Shown here: positions 1 through 11,078 of the stretch, piece by piece | How positions within the stretch are numbered: the stretch's first letter is position 1 | How the letters are laid out: each line of letters opens with the position of its first letter | NCBI GenBank assembly: GCA_902581005.1 | Contig: CACHMT010000003.1 | Location: 1 to 64,000, forward strand | Reading direction: 5' to 3' | DNA from: an uncultured Alphaproteobacteria bacterium | Lineage (GTDB): Bacteria; Pseudomonadota; Alphaproteobacteria; Rhodobacterales; Rhodobacteraceae | DNA: 64,000 nt | Notes under the pieces: generated by a model | Database searches by the model: none | What the model saw: the letters and a program-made list of their open reading frames with translations, nothing else | Told to the model about the DNA's origin: nothing | Position numbers and translations under genes: made by a program

Positions 1-17
1 CTGAATCCCTTTTTTTA

Positions 18-1229
18 CTAATTCGAAACTCTTCTTATCAAAACGTTTCCGCTTGGAACATTATTTACATTCTCAATAATTCGCGTCGGTTGACTATGGA
101 GTACTGTTTCAACACCAAACCTATCGACTAATGTTGCCTTAACCCTCACTTGGCTTCCAACTACTGTTTGATCAAGATTCAGTTTCTTTGTATTCTCTCC
201 AGTCAAAGAAACCCAGTTTCTTCCATCTCTGCTTCTTTCCCAAGCAACATCAATCGAAGCTATCCCGTCATCATCTGAAAGAGAGTCAGTCCGCGCTTGT
301 AACACAGAACCTTCCTTCTCTTCACCAAGGATAACGACATCTCCAAGAACTGGGTCATCAACATTTCGTACTGCCTCGCTCTCATTCGAATAAATAACTT
401 CCCTATTATCAAAACCATCAATGTACTCTACGCGGACTCTGTATGTGTAAGAAACGTGTTCTTGTCTCAGGTTCAAAACTTCAGTATCGTCTTCGGTGTA
501 GTTTTCCCAGCCCGTGTTAGGCGAAGTTCTTTGCCAGGTATAATTGAAAGGCCCCATTCCATCTTCGTCATACACATCTGACACGTCTAATATAAGAGCG
601 CTATCCTCTGCGCTTTCACCAGTGAGTCTAACTACACCGGTGGGCTTATCATTCACATTAATGACTGGAGTGGTGGGTTCAGAAATTAAAGTTTCTAGGT
701 TACCTTGTCCATCTAGATATGTAAGTACAACACGCAATGTTCTACCCACGTGCTCCTGTCTAGGGGTAAATGATTGATTTGTCGCACCTGGAATAGTTCT
801 GTAAGAACTGCCATCGTTAGAAATTTTCCAAACAACGTTCACTTCACCAATACCATCTTTGTCAATAATTGATGTTAAATCCGCGATCAAAGGTTCGTCC
901 TCTAGCACATCGCCGACACTATTTCCTCTACCGGTATCATTTTGGTCCCTACTTGAGTTGTTTTCTTCATTTTTAGTAGCGGATAAATTTTGAGATTCTT
1001 TTTCCTCTGGCTTTTTTACATCTCTGTTTTCGTTATCTGAACTATCACCTTTGCTTTTCTTCTGATCAGTTGAATAATTTTTTTTCAATTTCTCTAGCGT
1101 TTTAGGAGGAAATACTTCTTCATCTGAACCTCCAGCAGAGACTGCAGACCTTAGTGAAAGAGCTAGCAGCAGCAGAACTACTGATGTTATTTTGATTAAT
1201 AAGTTAATACGCATTACCCCTCCAAGCAA
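18..1229 (-). CDS. Secreted protein with tandem ~98-aa Ig/cadherin-like adhesin repeats
   Basis: N-terminal signal peptide (INLLIKITSVVLLLLALSLRSAVSA); repeats of the type 'DxDG(I/M)...W.....G......VG...RV...Y.DG.....V.S......NV(N/D)'; linkers NVNDKPTG / NVDDPVLG / NVNNVPSG spaced exactly 98 aa apart. Confidence 0.7.
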   Translation of the reverse strand: MLGGVMRINLLIKITSVVLLLLALSLRSAVSAGGSDEEVFPPKTLEKLKKNYSTDQKKSKGDSSDNENRDVKKPEEKESQNLSATKNEENNSSRDQNDTGRGNSVGDVLEDEPLIADLTSIIDKDGIGEVNVVWKISNDGSSYRTIPGATNQSFTPRQEHVGRTLRVVLTYLDGQGNLETLISEPTTPVINVNDKPTGVVRLTGESAEDSALILDVSDVYDEDGMGPFNYTWQRTSPNTGWENYTEDDTEVLNLRQEHVSYTYRVRVEYIDGFDNREVIYSNESEAVRNVDDPVLGDVVILGEEKEGSVLQARTDSLSDDDGIASIDVAWERSRDGRNWVSLTGENTKKLNLDQTVVGSQVRVKATLVDRFGVETVLHSQPTRIIENVNNVPSGNVLIRRVSN

Positions 1230-1529
1230 ATACTTACCGTTAAATACTATTTTCTACCACATTTTAAATTTTTTTATAGCAAAATAATAAAATTTTTCAA
1301 AAATGTTGCACATCTTCAACCATATTACAGGATGGCGAATGAACGTTTAGTAGGTATAAATCGTAAAAACGTTTATTTAGTGTAATTTTAAAAAAGTTTA
1401 TTATGTTGATATAAAACAAAAAAACTAATATTATCAAGCGAATAATATATATATCGAGGCTAACTTTTGGGCAGCATAGGACGTTATTAATAGCAGATAT
1501 AAAATCTCTAAAACAAATGGTGGAAAACT

Positions 1530-1946
1530 ATGCTTGAAAAAGAACTAAATGAACTTTCTGACGAGACAATATTGGTGCTTTACAAATCAATTGTTCCTTC
1601 GGCATCAATAATCGAGTCAGTCAATAAAAAGCTTGAAAGACAATCAGCCGAAGGCACACTGCGAAATAAGAAAGATCTTAGCAAAAGGAATGATAACGAT
1701 TTTAGGGCTGATAAAACCTTTTTGAACTTTCAAAGACATCTAATTGAAATGAAACTACTCGCTGTAAAGGTACTTGAGGAAATCAATAAAAGAGACTTAT
1801 ACGAATTAGACAGCTACCAAAGAAAAGCAGAAGAAGTAGGGTACGTAGAGACTTGCGCTGATGCCGTTGACTCTTCACCAAACCTTACTTCTGTTCCTCA
1901 AGGTACAGAAACATTGCCTTACTTGAATAGAGAGGCAAAATCTTAG
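1530..1946 (+). CDS. Hypothetical protein (138 aa)
   Basis: Intact ORF in an otherwise non-coding stretch; no family recognised. Confidence 0.5.
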   Translation: MLEKELNELSDETILVLYKSIVPSASIIESVNKKLERQSAEGTLRNKKDLSKRNDNDFRADKTFLNFQRHLIEMKLLAVKVLEEINKRDLYELDSYQRKAEEVGYVETCADAVDSSPNLTSVPQGTETLPYLNREAKS

Positions 1947-1986
1947 CCGTTTAATAGACTTTTGTAGCTTTATTGAAAGAACCTGT

Positions 1987-3522
1987 ATGAAAGCTAAAAG
2001 TCATTCAATAAAGGCCGGAATTTTAGAGGGTATTAGGGTCCTAGATCTTAGTAGAATGCTATCTGGACCCTACGCTACAATGCTACTAGCTGACCACGGA
2101 GCTGAAGTTATCAAGGTTGAGAGCACCGAAGGAGATTCGAGCAGAAGGAGTGGTCCCTTTAAAAAGAATGACTTAAAAAGGAATTGGTCAGGTTATTTTA
2201 TAAGTTTAAATAGAAATAAAAAAAGTATAAGTCTAAACTTAAAAAACGGGGACGATTTAGCATTTTTTAAAAAACTAATTGAAAAAAGTGATGTGTTAGT
2301 TGAAAACTTTCGACCAGGGGTCATGAACCGCTTGGGGCTTTCATTTGATGAAGTGTCTAAAATCAATCCAAGAATTGTCTACGGCTCAATAAGTGGTTTT
2401 GGTTCCGATATTTTCGGAGAAAGCCCTTACAAAAACTGGCCTTCATATGATGTAGTTGCCCAAGCAATGGGAGGTTTAATTAGTTTAACAGGGTACGATG
2501 TAGAAAATCCTGTCAAAGTTGGCCCAGGAATTGCCGATATTTTTTCGGGCTCTTTATTATCCTTTGGTCTTTTAGCTTCAATTTTAAAAGCTAGAGATAC
2601 AGGCAGGGCTCAATTTGTTGAAGTTGCTATGTATGACGCAATAATAAGTATGTGCGAAAGGGCAATCTATCAATACGATTTTAATAATGTCATCCCTAAA
2701 CCTGAGGGTAATGGTCATCCGTTGTTGGCACCATTTGGCATTTATAAAGCGAAAGATGGTTTTATTGCTATAGGGATCGTAGAAGATTCTTACTGGAACA
2801 TTCTTAAAAAAATAATTGCCACTGATGATATTCTAAATGATTTGAAATATGGAACTATTTCCTTGAGAGCTCAAAATAGAAAGGAATTAAATGAAAAAAT
2901 CAATATATGGACTGAAAGATTTAGCAAGAAAGAATTAGTCAACTTACTAGGAGGGAAAGTTCCTTTTGGCCCGGTTAACAACGTTAGAGAGATTTTTGAG
3001 GATAAACATGTTAGAAACAGAGATATGATATTTGAAATAGAGGACCCTTCTGGTAAAGGAAAAAAATGGAGGGTAGCTGGCAACCCCGTTAAATTTCAGG
3101 GTTTTAGGTCATTTAATTTAATGCCACCTATTTTAGGAGAACATAAAAAACTTTATGTCGCTACTCTAGACTCCATTAATTCGAACAATCCGAAACACTC
3201 TTTTCAACCTCAGCAAAAGGATTATCAGTGTAAAGTAACTTTTTCGAGTAAAAATAACAAAGTTTTTGAGCTTGATACATGTTCATTTACGTGGCTAAAA
3301 TCAAAGGAAACCTATCTAATATGTAGTGTAAGTAAGAGTCAATTCATGGCTTTTGAAAATTGCTATAGTTCCGTAAAGTTCCATTTTTTTAAAGTGATAG
3401 CTGGAAAGGATGATTATAAAGATGCAGTCAACTTATTAAATACAAAACTTTCTAATAAAAGTATTAATGATGTATCTATAATTGATGCTAAAGTTGAATT
3501 ATTAATATCAGTTAAAACATAA
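1987..3522 (+). CDS. CaiB/BaiF family (family III) CoA-transferase with ~120-aa C-terminal extension
   Basis: LEGIRVLDLSRMLSGPYATMLLADHGAEVIKVE, VENFRPGVMNRLGLS, INPRIVYGSISGFG; typical family end near PPILGEH, followed by an unrelated tail. Confidence 0.88.
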   Translation: MKAKSHSIKAGILEGIRVLDLSRMLSGPYATMLLADHGAEVIKVESTEGDSSRRSGPFKKNDLKRNWSGYFISLNRNKKSISLNLKNGDDLAFFKKLIEKSDVLVENFRPGVMNRLGLSFDEVSKINPRIVYGSISGFGSDIFGESPYKNWPSYDVVAQAMGGLISLTGYDVENPVKVGPGIADIFSGSLLSFGLLASILKARDTGRAQFVEVAMYDAIISMCERAIYQYDFNNVIPKPEGNGHPLLAPFGIYKAKDGFIAIGIVEDSYWNILKKIIATDDILNDLKYGTISLRAQNRKELNEKINIWTERFSKKELVNLLGGKVPFGPVNNVREIFEDKHVRNRDMIFEIEDPSGKGKKWRVAGNPVKFQGFRSFNLMPPILGEHKKLYVATLDSINSNNPKHSFQPQQKDYQCKVTFSSKNNKVFELDTCSFTWLKSKETYLICSVSKSQFMAFENCYSSVKFHFFKVIAGKDDYKDAVNLLNTKLSNKSINDVSIIDAKVELLISVKT

Positions 3523-3581
3523 TTATTCGAACTTACGTTGGCATTAAACTTGCTCTCTTAACAAAAACAGAGAGGTATAAA

Positions 3582-3899
3582 ATGCATAGAACCAACGAAG
3601 CCACACTTAGTTCAATCACCAATAATCTCGAGAAGCTGCGTGAATGCTTTGGGAATTGGGTGAATTTGTCTATAGTTTCTGACTGCAAGGTTATCGTGAC
3701 ATCAGCAGAAACTAGCATCTTTAAAATGGGAACACATGAAGTTAAACTTGGAGAATTATCGGAGAATAGCTCAAGAGAGGTTACTCAAAAAATATATTCT
3801 GGGAAAAAAATTAAAGCCAGATTGTGTGATTTTCGACCTTCGTTTTTGGGTGGTTACAAGGGAGCCCCAGAAGCCATGATATCTATCTGGGAAAATTAA
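3582..3899 (+). CDS. Hypothetical protein (105 aa)
   Basis: ORF with an appropriate upstream gap; no family recognised. Confidence 0.45.
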   Translation: MHRTNEATLSSITNNLEKLRECFGNWVNLSIVSDCKVIVTSAETSIFKMGTHEVKLGELSENSSREVTQKIYSGKKIKARLCDFRPSFLGGYKGAPEAMISIWEN

Positions 3900-3972
3900 A
3901 AACTGCTAGCTTTATCATTACGCACATGATATCTTATGTCTAAACCACATAGATGGTATTAGGCACAGGCAG

Positions 3973-4602
3973 ATGAGAGATCAGGAAACTCCGAACAGAA
4001 GAAAGCTAAATCTTGGTATAGATGCCATTGGTACGGTGGATACTATATTGTCTTGGGATAAACTAGAAATGTGTTTTGGAGGTTCTTTTAAGTTTTCTAC
4101 CGAGACTAAGTTTGAAATAACTAAAGAGTTAGCACTACAGCAAGGCCGACTTCAGAAACTTTCATCTGAAAGAAAGTCAGCTAAGATGTTTGATTTTCAA
4201 AAAGATGCGAAAAACTTATCTGAACAGATAGAAAACATAATTGAAACAAAAGATAGCAGAGCTTTATCCTTTGTTTCAGATATCATTAAAAGAGAGACTG
4301 GCTCTGGTATCAGAGATTTTTGTGATGCTTTGAAAGCTTTAGGAAGTACAGAGAATGTTTTCGAGCCCTTGAGGCCAAACGATTTGTTTAGGGATATAAT
4401 AAGAAAGATAGTTAAAATTTTATTGAGAGAAAATATTCCTCTCTCTTTACATGTTCAGTCTACTTTAAATAAGTTTATGACGGAGCTCGATAGACAGCTT
4501 CCAGAAACTATTTTCCCTGCGTCAAACGCTAGGTATATTGAAGAGGGGAGAATCAGAATTCTTAAAGATTATTTAAGGGGGTATTTAAGATCTAATACAT
4601 AA
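3973..4602 (+). CDS. Hypothetical protein (209 aa), predicted largely helical
   Basis: Intact ORF ending 2 nt before the convergent mltG-like gene; no family recognised. Confidence 0.5.
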   Translation: MRDQETPNRRKLNLGIDAIGTVDTILSWDKLEMCFGGSFKFSTETKFEITKELALQQGRLQKLSSERKSAKMFDFQKDAKNLSEQIENIIETKDSRALSFVSDIIKRETGSGIRDFCDALKALGSTENVFEPLRPNDLFRDIIRKIVKILLRENIPLSLHVQSTLNKFMTELDRQLPETIFPASNARYIEEGRIRILKDYLRGYLRSNT

Positions 4603-4603
4603 C

Positions 4604-5827
4604 TCACTTCAACAAAATGGGCTTACTAGGAGGTAAGGTGATATAAGTCATTGCTCCAGTTCTTGTTGATTTCCTTTGTTCTTTCTTCCTAGTAAGTAAA
4701 ATTTGAATACCTTTTTTGTGGCCATCATATGTCTTAGAGAATTGATGACCTCCGTTTCCATTAGATACGAAGAAAAGAAATTCCGTTTTTGATGGCCTTG
4801 CAGCCGCAAACAAAGATGCCACCGAGGGGTTGCTTATTGGGGCAATAGGTAACCCTTTTACAATATATGTGTTATAGGGGTTCTTTTCTTTTATCTCTGC
4901 TTTAGTTGGACTTCTTGCAATCACATCTTTTCCCATCGTCAGCCCGTATAGAACAGTTGGGTCAGCCTGAAGTTTCATTCCTTTAGAAAGTCGATTATGA
5001 AATACTGAAGAAATAAGTTGTTTCTCGGAGTCGTTCCTAGTTTCTTTTTCTAAAATCGAAGCTAAAATTAGTAATTCTCTGGGACTTTTCAGTATTGTAT
5101 TCCTGGATCGCATCAGCCATGCCCTTCCCAAATTTGCTCGTTGCAAAAGCATAATCTTTGATAAAACCTTTTCTCTACTTTCCCCAAATTTAAAATACAG
5201 TTTTCCTGTAGCTAAGCTTCCTTCCTCAGGGACAAAATCGATAAATCCTGTTAAATTTTCCGTTGAGTTAATTTTGTTCACAATTGAGTTGGAGGTCATG
5301 CCACTTTCTAAAAATATCTCGACTTTTTCTTGAAAGTTTTCTTCCTCAGAAATATTGTCTTCTATTTTCTCAATAAGCTTGGAATTCTCTATTTCAATCA
5401 ATGCAAGTTCTGATTTTAGTTTGTGTAATTCCTTTGTCAGGCTATCAATCTTAATACTTAGGGGTTGGGAAACCGTTTCTACAAGGGGAGTGAGTGCATC
5501 GTCTGATCTGAAACAAACTCCTTCCCAATTGGTTTTCCCTGAAATAATCTTTATCTTATCATCTTCTAGGATCAAGAATTCGGTCCCTTTTTTACTTGTA
5601 CCGAGCCAGATCCCATCATCCAAAACAAGTTTAAACGATCGATCGTCTACAAAAGCTTCTCCAGTTCCATTTTCATTCTGTTCAATTAAAGTAATTAAAT
5701 GTAAAGTAAAATCGTCTGACTCGCCTTTCACACAGCTTAACACCTTAGGAAATTTTTCGGCGAAACTTTCTGAGGATGTCTGCAAAACAAAAAAAAGTAG
5801 AACTGTTGAGAAAAAAATTCTTAGCAT
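4604..5827 (-). CDS. MltG/YceG-like endolytic murein transglycosylase with atypical secreted N-terminal domain
   Basis: ILASILEKET, VFHNRLSKGMKLQADPTVLYGL, PYNTYIVKGLPIAPISNP, FFVSNGNGGHQFSKTYDGH; N-terminal signal peptide plus an unrelated ~150-aa region. Confidence 0.85.
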   Translation of the reverse strand: MLRIFFSTVLLFFVLQTSSESFAEKFPKVLSCVKGESDDFTLHLITLIEQNENGTGEAFVDDRSFKLVLDDGIWLGTSKKGTEFLILEDDKIKIISGKTNWEGVCFRSDDALTPLVETVSQPLSIKIDSLTKELHKLKSELALIEIENSKLIEKIEDNISEEENFQEKVEIFLESGMTSNSIVNKINSTENLTGFIDFVPEEGSLATGKLYFKFGESREKVLSKIMLLQRANLGRAWLMRSRNTILKSPRELLILASILEKETRNDSEKQLISSVFHNRLSKGMKLQADPTVLYGLTMGKDVIARSPTKAEIKEKNPYNTYIVKGLPIAPISNPSVASLFAAARPSKTEFLFFVSNGNGGHQFSKTYDGHKKGIQILLTRKKEQRKSTRTGAMTYITLPPSKPILLK

Positions 5828-5849
5828 TTAGATAACATATAGTCGCCGA

Positions 5850-6215
5850 TTAAATTTTGTGGAAATTTACATCTAAAATGGCACCGTCATCTATAGCTAC
5901 TCTTTTGTAGGATAAATCTCCTTTAACACTTGCGGAAGATGCAATGGTTATTTTATTTGCACAAACTTCTCCTTCGAAGTTCCCAATAATTATCAGGTGT
6001 TCGGCAAATATAGAGCCGTTGACCGATCCTTCTTTTTCGATCACTACTTCAGAGGCATTTAGTTCACCCTGAACTAATCCAGAAACCGAAATTGTACTTG
6101 GAGAGGTTATTCGGCCGTCAATCGTTGACCCACTTGATATAACTGTACCAGCGGCAGGCTCAGTTGCCAAGAAGTCAATATCTGAAAATTTTGATCTAAC
6201 ATTCACGGCGTTCAC
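5850..6215 (-). CDS. Bactofilin family polymer-forming protein
   Basis: Short beta-helical repeats: GTVISSGSTIDGRITSPSTISVSGLVQGELNASEVVIEKEGSVNGSIFAEHLIIIGNFEGEVCANKITI. Confidence 0.88.
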   Translation of the reverse strand: MNAVNVRSKFSDIDFLATEPAAGTVISSGSTIDGRITSPSTISVSGLVQGELNASEVVIEKEGSVNGSIFAEHLIIIGNFEGEVCANKITIASSASVKGDLSYKRVAIDDGAILDVNFHKI

Positions 6216-6421
6216 CTTTTACTGTTTAACTCAATACTGCCAAATAGGTTAGCGTCTGCTGCGCTTTTTAATATAGTATCAGAGCGAAGATAGGTCGCAA
6301 CGATTCTTTACGTTAGCTATTTTTTATCCTTTTTTCAAAGACTATGTTTTAAATAAATGCCTTTAAATGCAAAAAAGATATTTAAACTGCATAATAAATG
6401 CTATCATTTTCTTGAAAAGCT

Positions 6422-8737
6422 ATGAAATCCTCAGAAATAGAAAAAATGAAATTTACAGCAGCCCACTGGGGAACTTATAAAGTCAGTCAAAACGTAGGAA
6501 AAACCTTTGAACTAGTTCCGTTTGAGAAAGATAAGGACCCATCAGATATAGGAAGAGGAATAGAATCCGCCATAGAAGGTAGTTCGCGTATACAAAAGCC
6601 GGCAATTAGAAAAGGATGGTTAGAGTCTAAGAAAAAACAAAGAGATATCAAAAGAGGAGATGATGAATTTGTAGAGGTATCATGGGAAGACGCATTTGAC
6701 TTAGTCAGCCAAGAAATCAAAAGAGTTATTTCTTCCCACGGAAACGAAAGTATTTATGCGGGTTCATATGGCTGGGCTAGTGCTGGCAGGTTTCACCATG
6801 CTCAAAGCCATTTGAGGAGATTTTTAAATTTAATAGGTGGTTATACTTACTCTAAAAATACCTATAGTTATGCTGCTGCTGAAGTAATCATCCCACATGT
6901 TTTAGGAAATTTTTATAATTTTCTTTTTGATACTACTAGTTGGGAATCAATTTTAGATCACACTTCCCTATTTGTGGCCTTTGGAGGTATTCCTTTAAAA
7001 AATGGACAGATAAATCAGGGAGGAGTTGGTTCACATAATCAAAGAGACTATTTAAAAAAGGCGACTGCGAAAGGAGTAAAGTTTATTAATGTAAGTCCAT
7101 TGAAATCGGACCTAGAAATAGCTAGGAATGTGGAATGGGTCTCATTAAAGCCTAATACTGACGTCGCTCTAATATTATCACTTTGTTACGAAATCAGTAA
7201 AGCCAAAGCAACGAAAAGAGACTTTATAGAAAAATATACAGTGGGTTTTGAACAGTTTTCTGCGTATTTAAATGGACATACTGATGGGGTTGTTAAGAAC
7301 GCAAATTGGGCATCGCGAATTACCGGAATAAGCAAAGAGGCTATTTTTGATCTTGTTAGAAAAATAAAAAGTTCTAAAAGGACAATGATTTCAGTTAGTT
7401 GGTCGCTAACTAGGCAATCGCATGGAGAACAACCTTACTGGGCGGCAATTGCTCTAGCTTGTATTATTGGAGACCTTGGCAAGCCTGGTGGAGGCATTGG
7501 ATTTGGTTATAGTGCAATGAATAGCATCGGCAACCACTACAAAAAAATACCAGCAGTTTCTTTGCCTCAGGGAAAAAACAAAGTCACGAAATTCATTCCT
7601 GTTGCAAGGATTTCAGAGATGCTAGAAAGCCCTGGAACCAGCTTTGATTACAATGGATCAAAACTCACTTATCCTGACATTAAACTGATTTACTGGGCTG
7701 GAGGCAACCCCTTTCACCACCACCAAGATTTAAATAGGATGATCAAAGCGTGGCAACTACCTGAGACTATCATCTCAAATGAATGGTGTTGGAATGCTTT
7801 GGCAAAACATAGTGATATCGTTTTACCGGTTACAACGCCATTGGAGAGAGAAGATATCGCACTTGCGCCAAGAGACCCATATATGATCTTTATGTCAAAA
7901 GTTATTGAACCAATTGGGGAGAGCAAGTCCGATTTTGAAATTTTTTCAGGCCTTGCGGAAAAATTTGATCTCAAAAATGATTATACCGATAACAAAACTG
8001 AAAAGGAATGGATTAGGTGGATCTATGATGAGAGTAACGCTTTACAGGAAAATAACCATAGGTTCCCAGATTTTGAGTCTTTTAAAAAAAAGGGATGGTA
8101 TAAACACCCTGATCCACTCGATCAACAAATATTTTTAGAAAAATTCATTCAATCTCCTAAGAGACACCCGCTAGAAACCCCGAGTGGGAAAATTGAAATT
8201 TTTTCGGAGGAAATCGACAGCTTTCAATATGCAGATTGTGTGGGCCATCCCAAATGGTATGGCGATAAAGAATATCTAGGTAATACCTCAAAGTACAAAC
8301 TGCATCTTCTTTCAAATCAACCTAAATTTAAACTTCATTCGCAATTAGATAACGGTCAAGTTGCAGACAATGAAAAATCAGAGGGGAGAGCAATAATTGA
8401 GGTAAATAGGAGTGATGCAAACGCTAGAGGTTTATTAGATAAAATGCTGGTAAAAGTTTTCAATGACAGAGGCTCCTGCCTCGCAGTATTAAAAATATCA
8501 GAAAGTATTATGGAAGGAGTCGTGAATATTCCGACTGGCGCTTGGTTAGACCCTTCAAAAAGTAATACACTGAGTTGCGTACATGGCAATCCGAACGTGT
8601 TAACTTTGGATGCAGGTACGTCTAAACTGGCTCAAGGCCCTTCATCACATACTTGCCTAGTAGAGATTGAACAATTTAAAAAGGAACCCCCCAGAATTAG
8701 GGCTTTTGATCCTCCAAAAGTCATGAAAACTAAATGA
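6422..8737 (+). CDS. DMSO reductase-family molybdopterin oxidoreductase (biotin/TMAO sulfoxide reductase-like), cytoplasmic
   Basis: AHWGTYKV, GSYGWASAGRFHHAQSHLRRFLNLIGG, TYSYAAAEVIIPHVLG, C-terminal molybdopterin dinucleotide-binding region; no Tat signal. Confidence 0.85.
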   Translation: MKSSEIEKMKFTAAHWGTYKVSQNVGKTFELVPFEKDKDPSDIGRGIESAIEGSSRIQKPAIRKGWLESKKKQRDIKRGDDEFVEVSWEDAFDLVSQEIKRVISSHGNESIYAGSYGWASAGRFHHAQSHLRRFLNLIGGYTYSKNTYSYAAAEVIIPHVLGNFYNFLFDTTSWESILDHTSLFVAFGGIPLKNGQINQGGVGSHNQRDYLKKATAKGVKFINVSPLKSDLEIARNVEWVSLKPNTDVALILSLCYEISKAKATKRDFIEKYTVGFEQFSAYLNGHTDGVVKNANWASRITGISKEAIFDLVRKIKSSKRTMISVSWSLTRQSHGEQPYWAAIALACIIGDLGKPGGGIGFGYSAMNSIGNHYKKIPAVSLPQGKNKVTKFIPVARISEMLESPGTSFDYNGSKLTYPDIKLIYWAGGNPFHHHQDLNRMIKAWQLPETIISNEWCWNALAKHSDIVLPVTTPLEREDIALAPRDPYMIFMSKVIEPIGESKSDFEIFSGLAEKFDLKNDYTDNKTEKEWIRWIYDESNALQENNHRFPDFESFKKKGWYKHPDPLDQQIFLEKFIQSPKRHPLETPSGKIEIFSEEIDSFQYADCVGHPKWYGDKEYLGNTSKYKLHLLSNQPKFKLHSQLDNGQVADNEKSEGRAIIEVNRSDANARGLLDKMLVKVFNDRGSCLAVLKISESIMEGVVNIPTGAWLDPSKSNTLSCVHGNPNVLTLDAGTSKLAQGPSSHTCLVEIEQFKKEPPRIRAFDPPKVMKTK

Positions 8738-8830
8738 ATTAAGGATCTAGACAAAGTGTCGCAAATATTCGATTAGCATTTATATATTGTTGACTAAGGC
8801 GATAAATTTTGCAATCGTTGATCACATTAA

Positions 8831-10972
<2,142 letters not shown>

Positions 10973-11078
10973 GTCGCAAGCACTTCACATAGCACTAAGA
11001 ATTAGTAAATCTGGTTGAAAAGTACGTTTTGGCATGATTATTGATTGAGCTATTCTTTTATTATTAAAAGTTATATGA

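Noticed and set aside
5355-5831. 158-aa ORF antisense to the MltG-like gene
   Set aside because: Shadow of the MltG N-terminal region; no motif and no independent promoter evidence.
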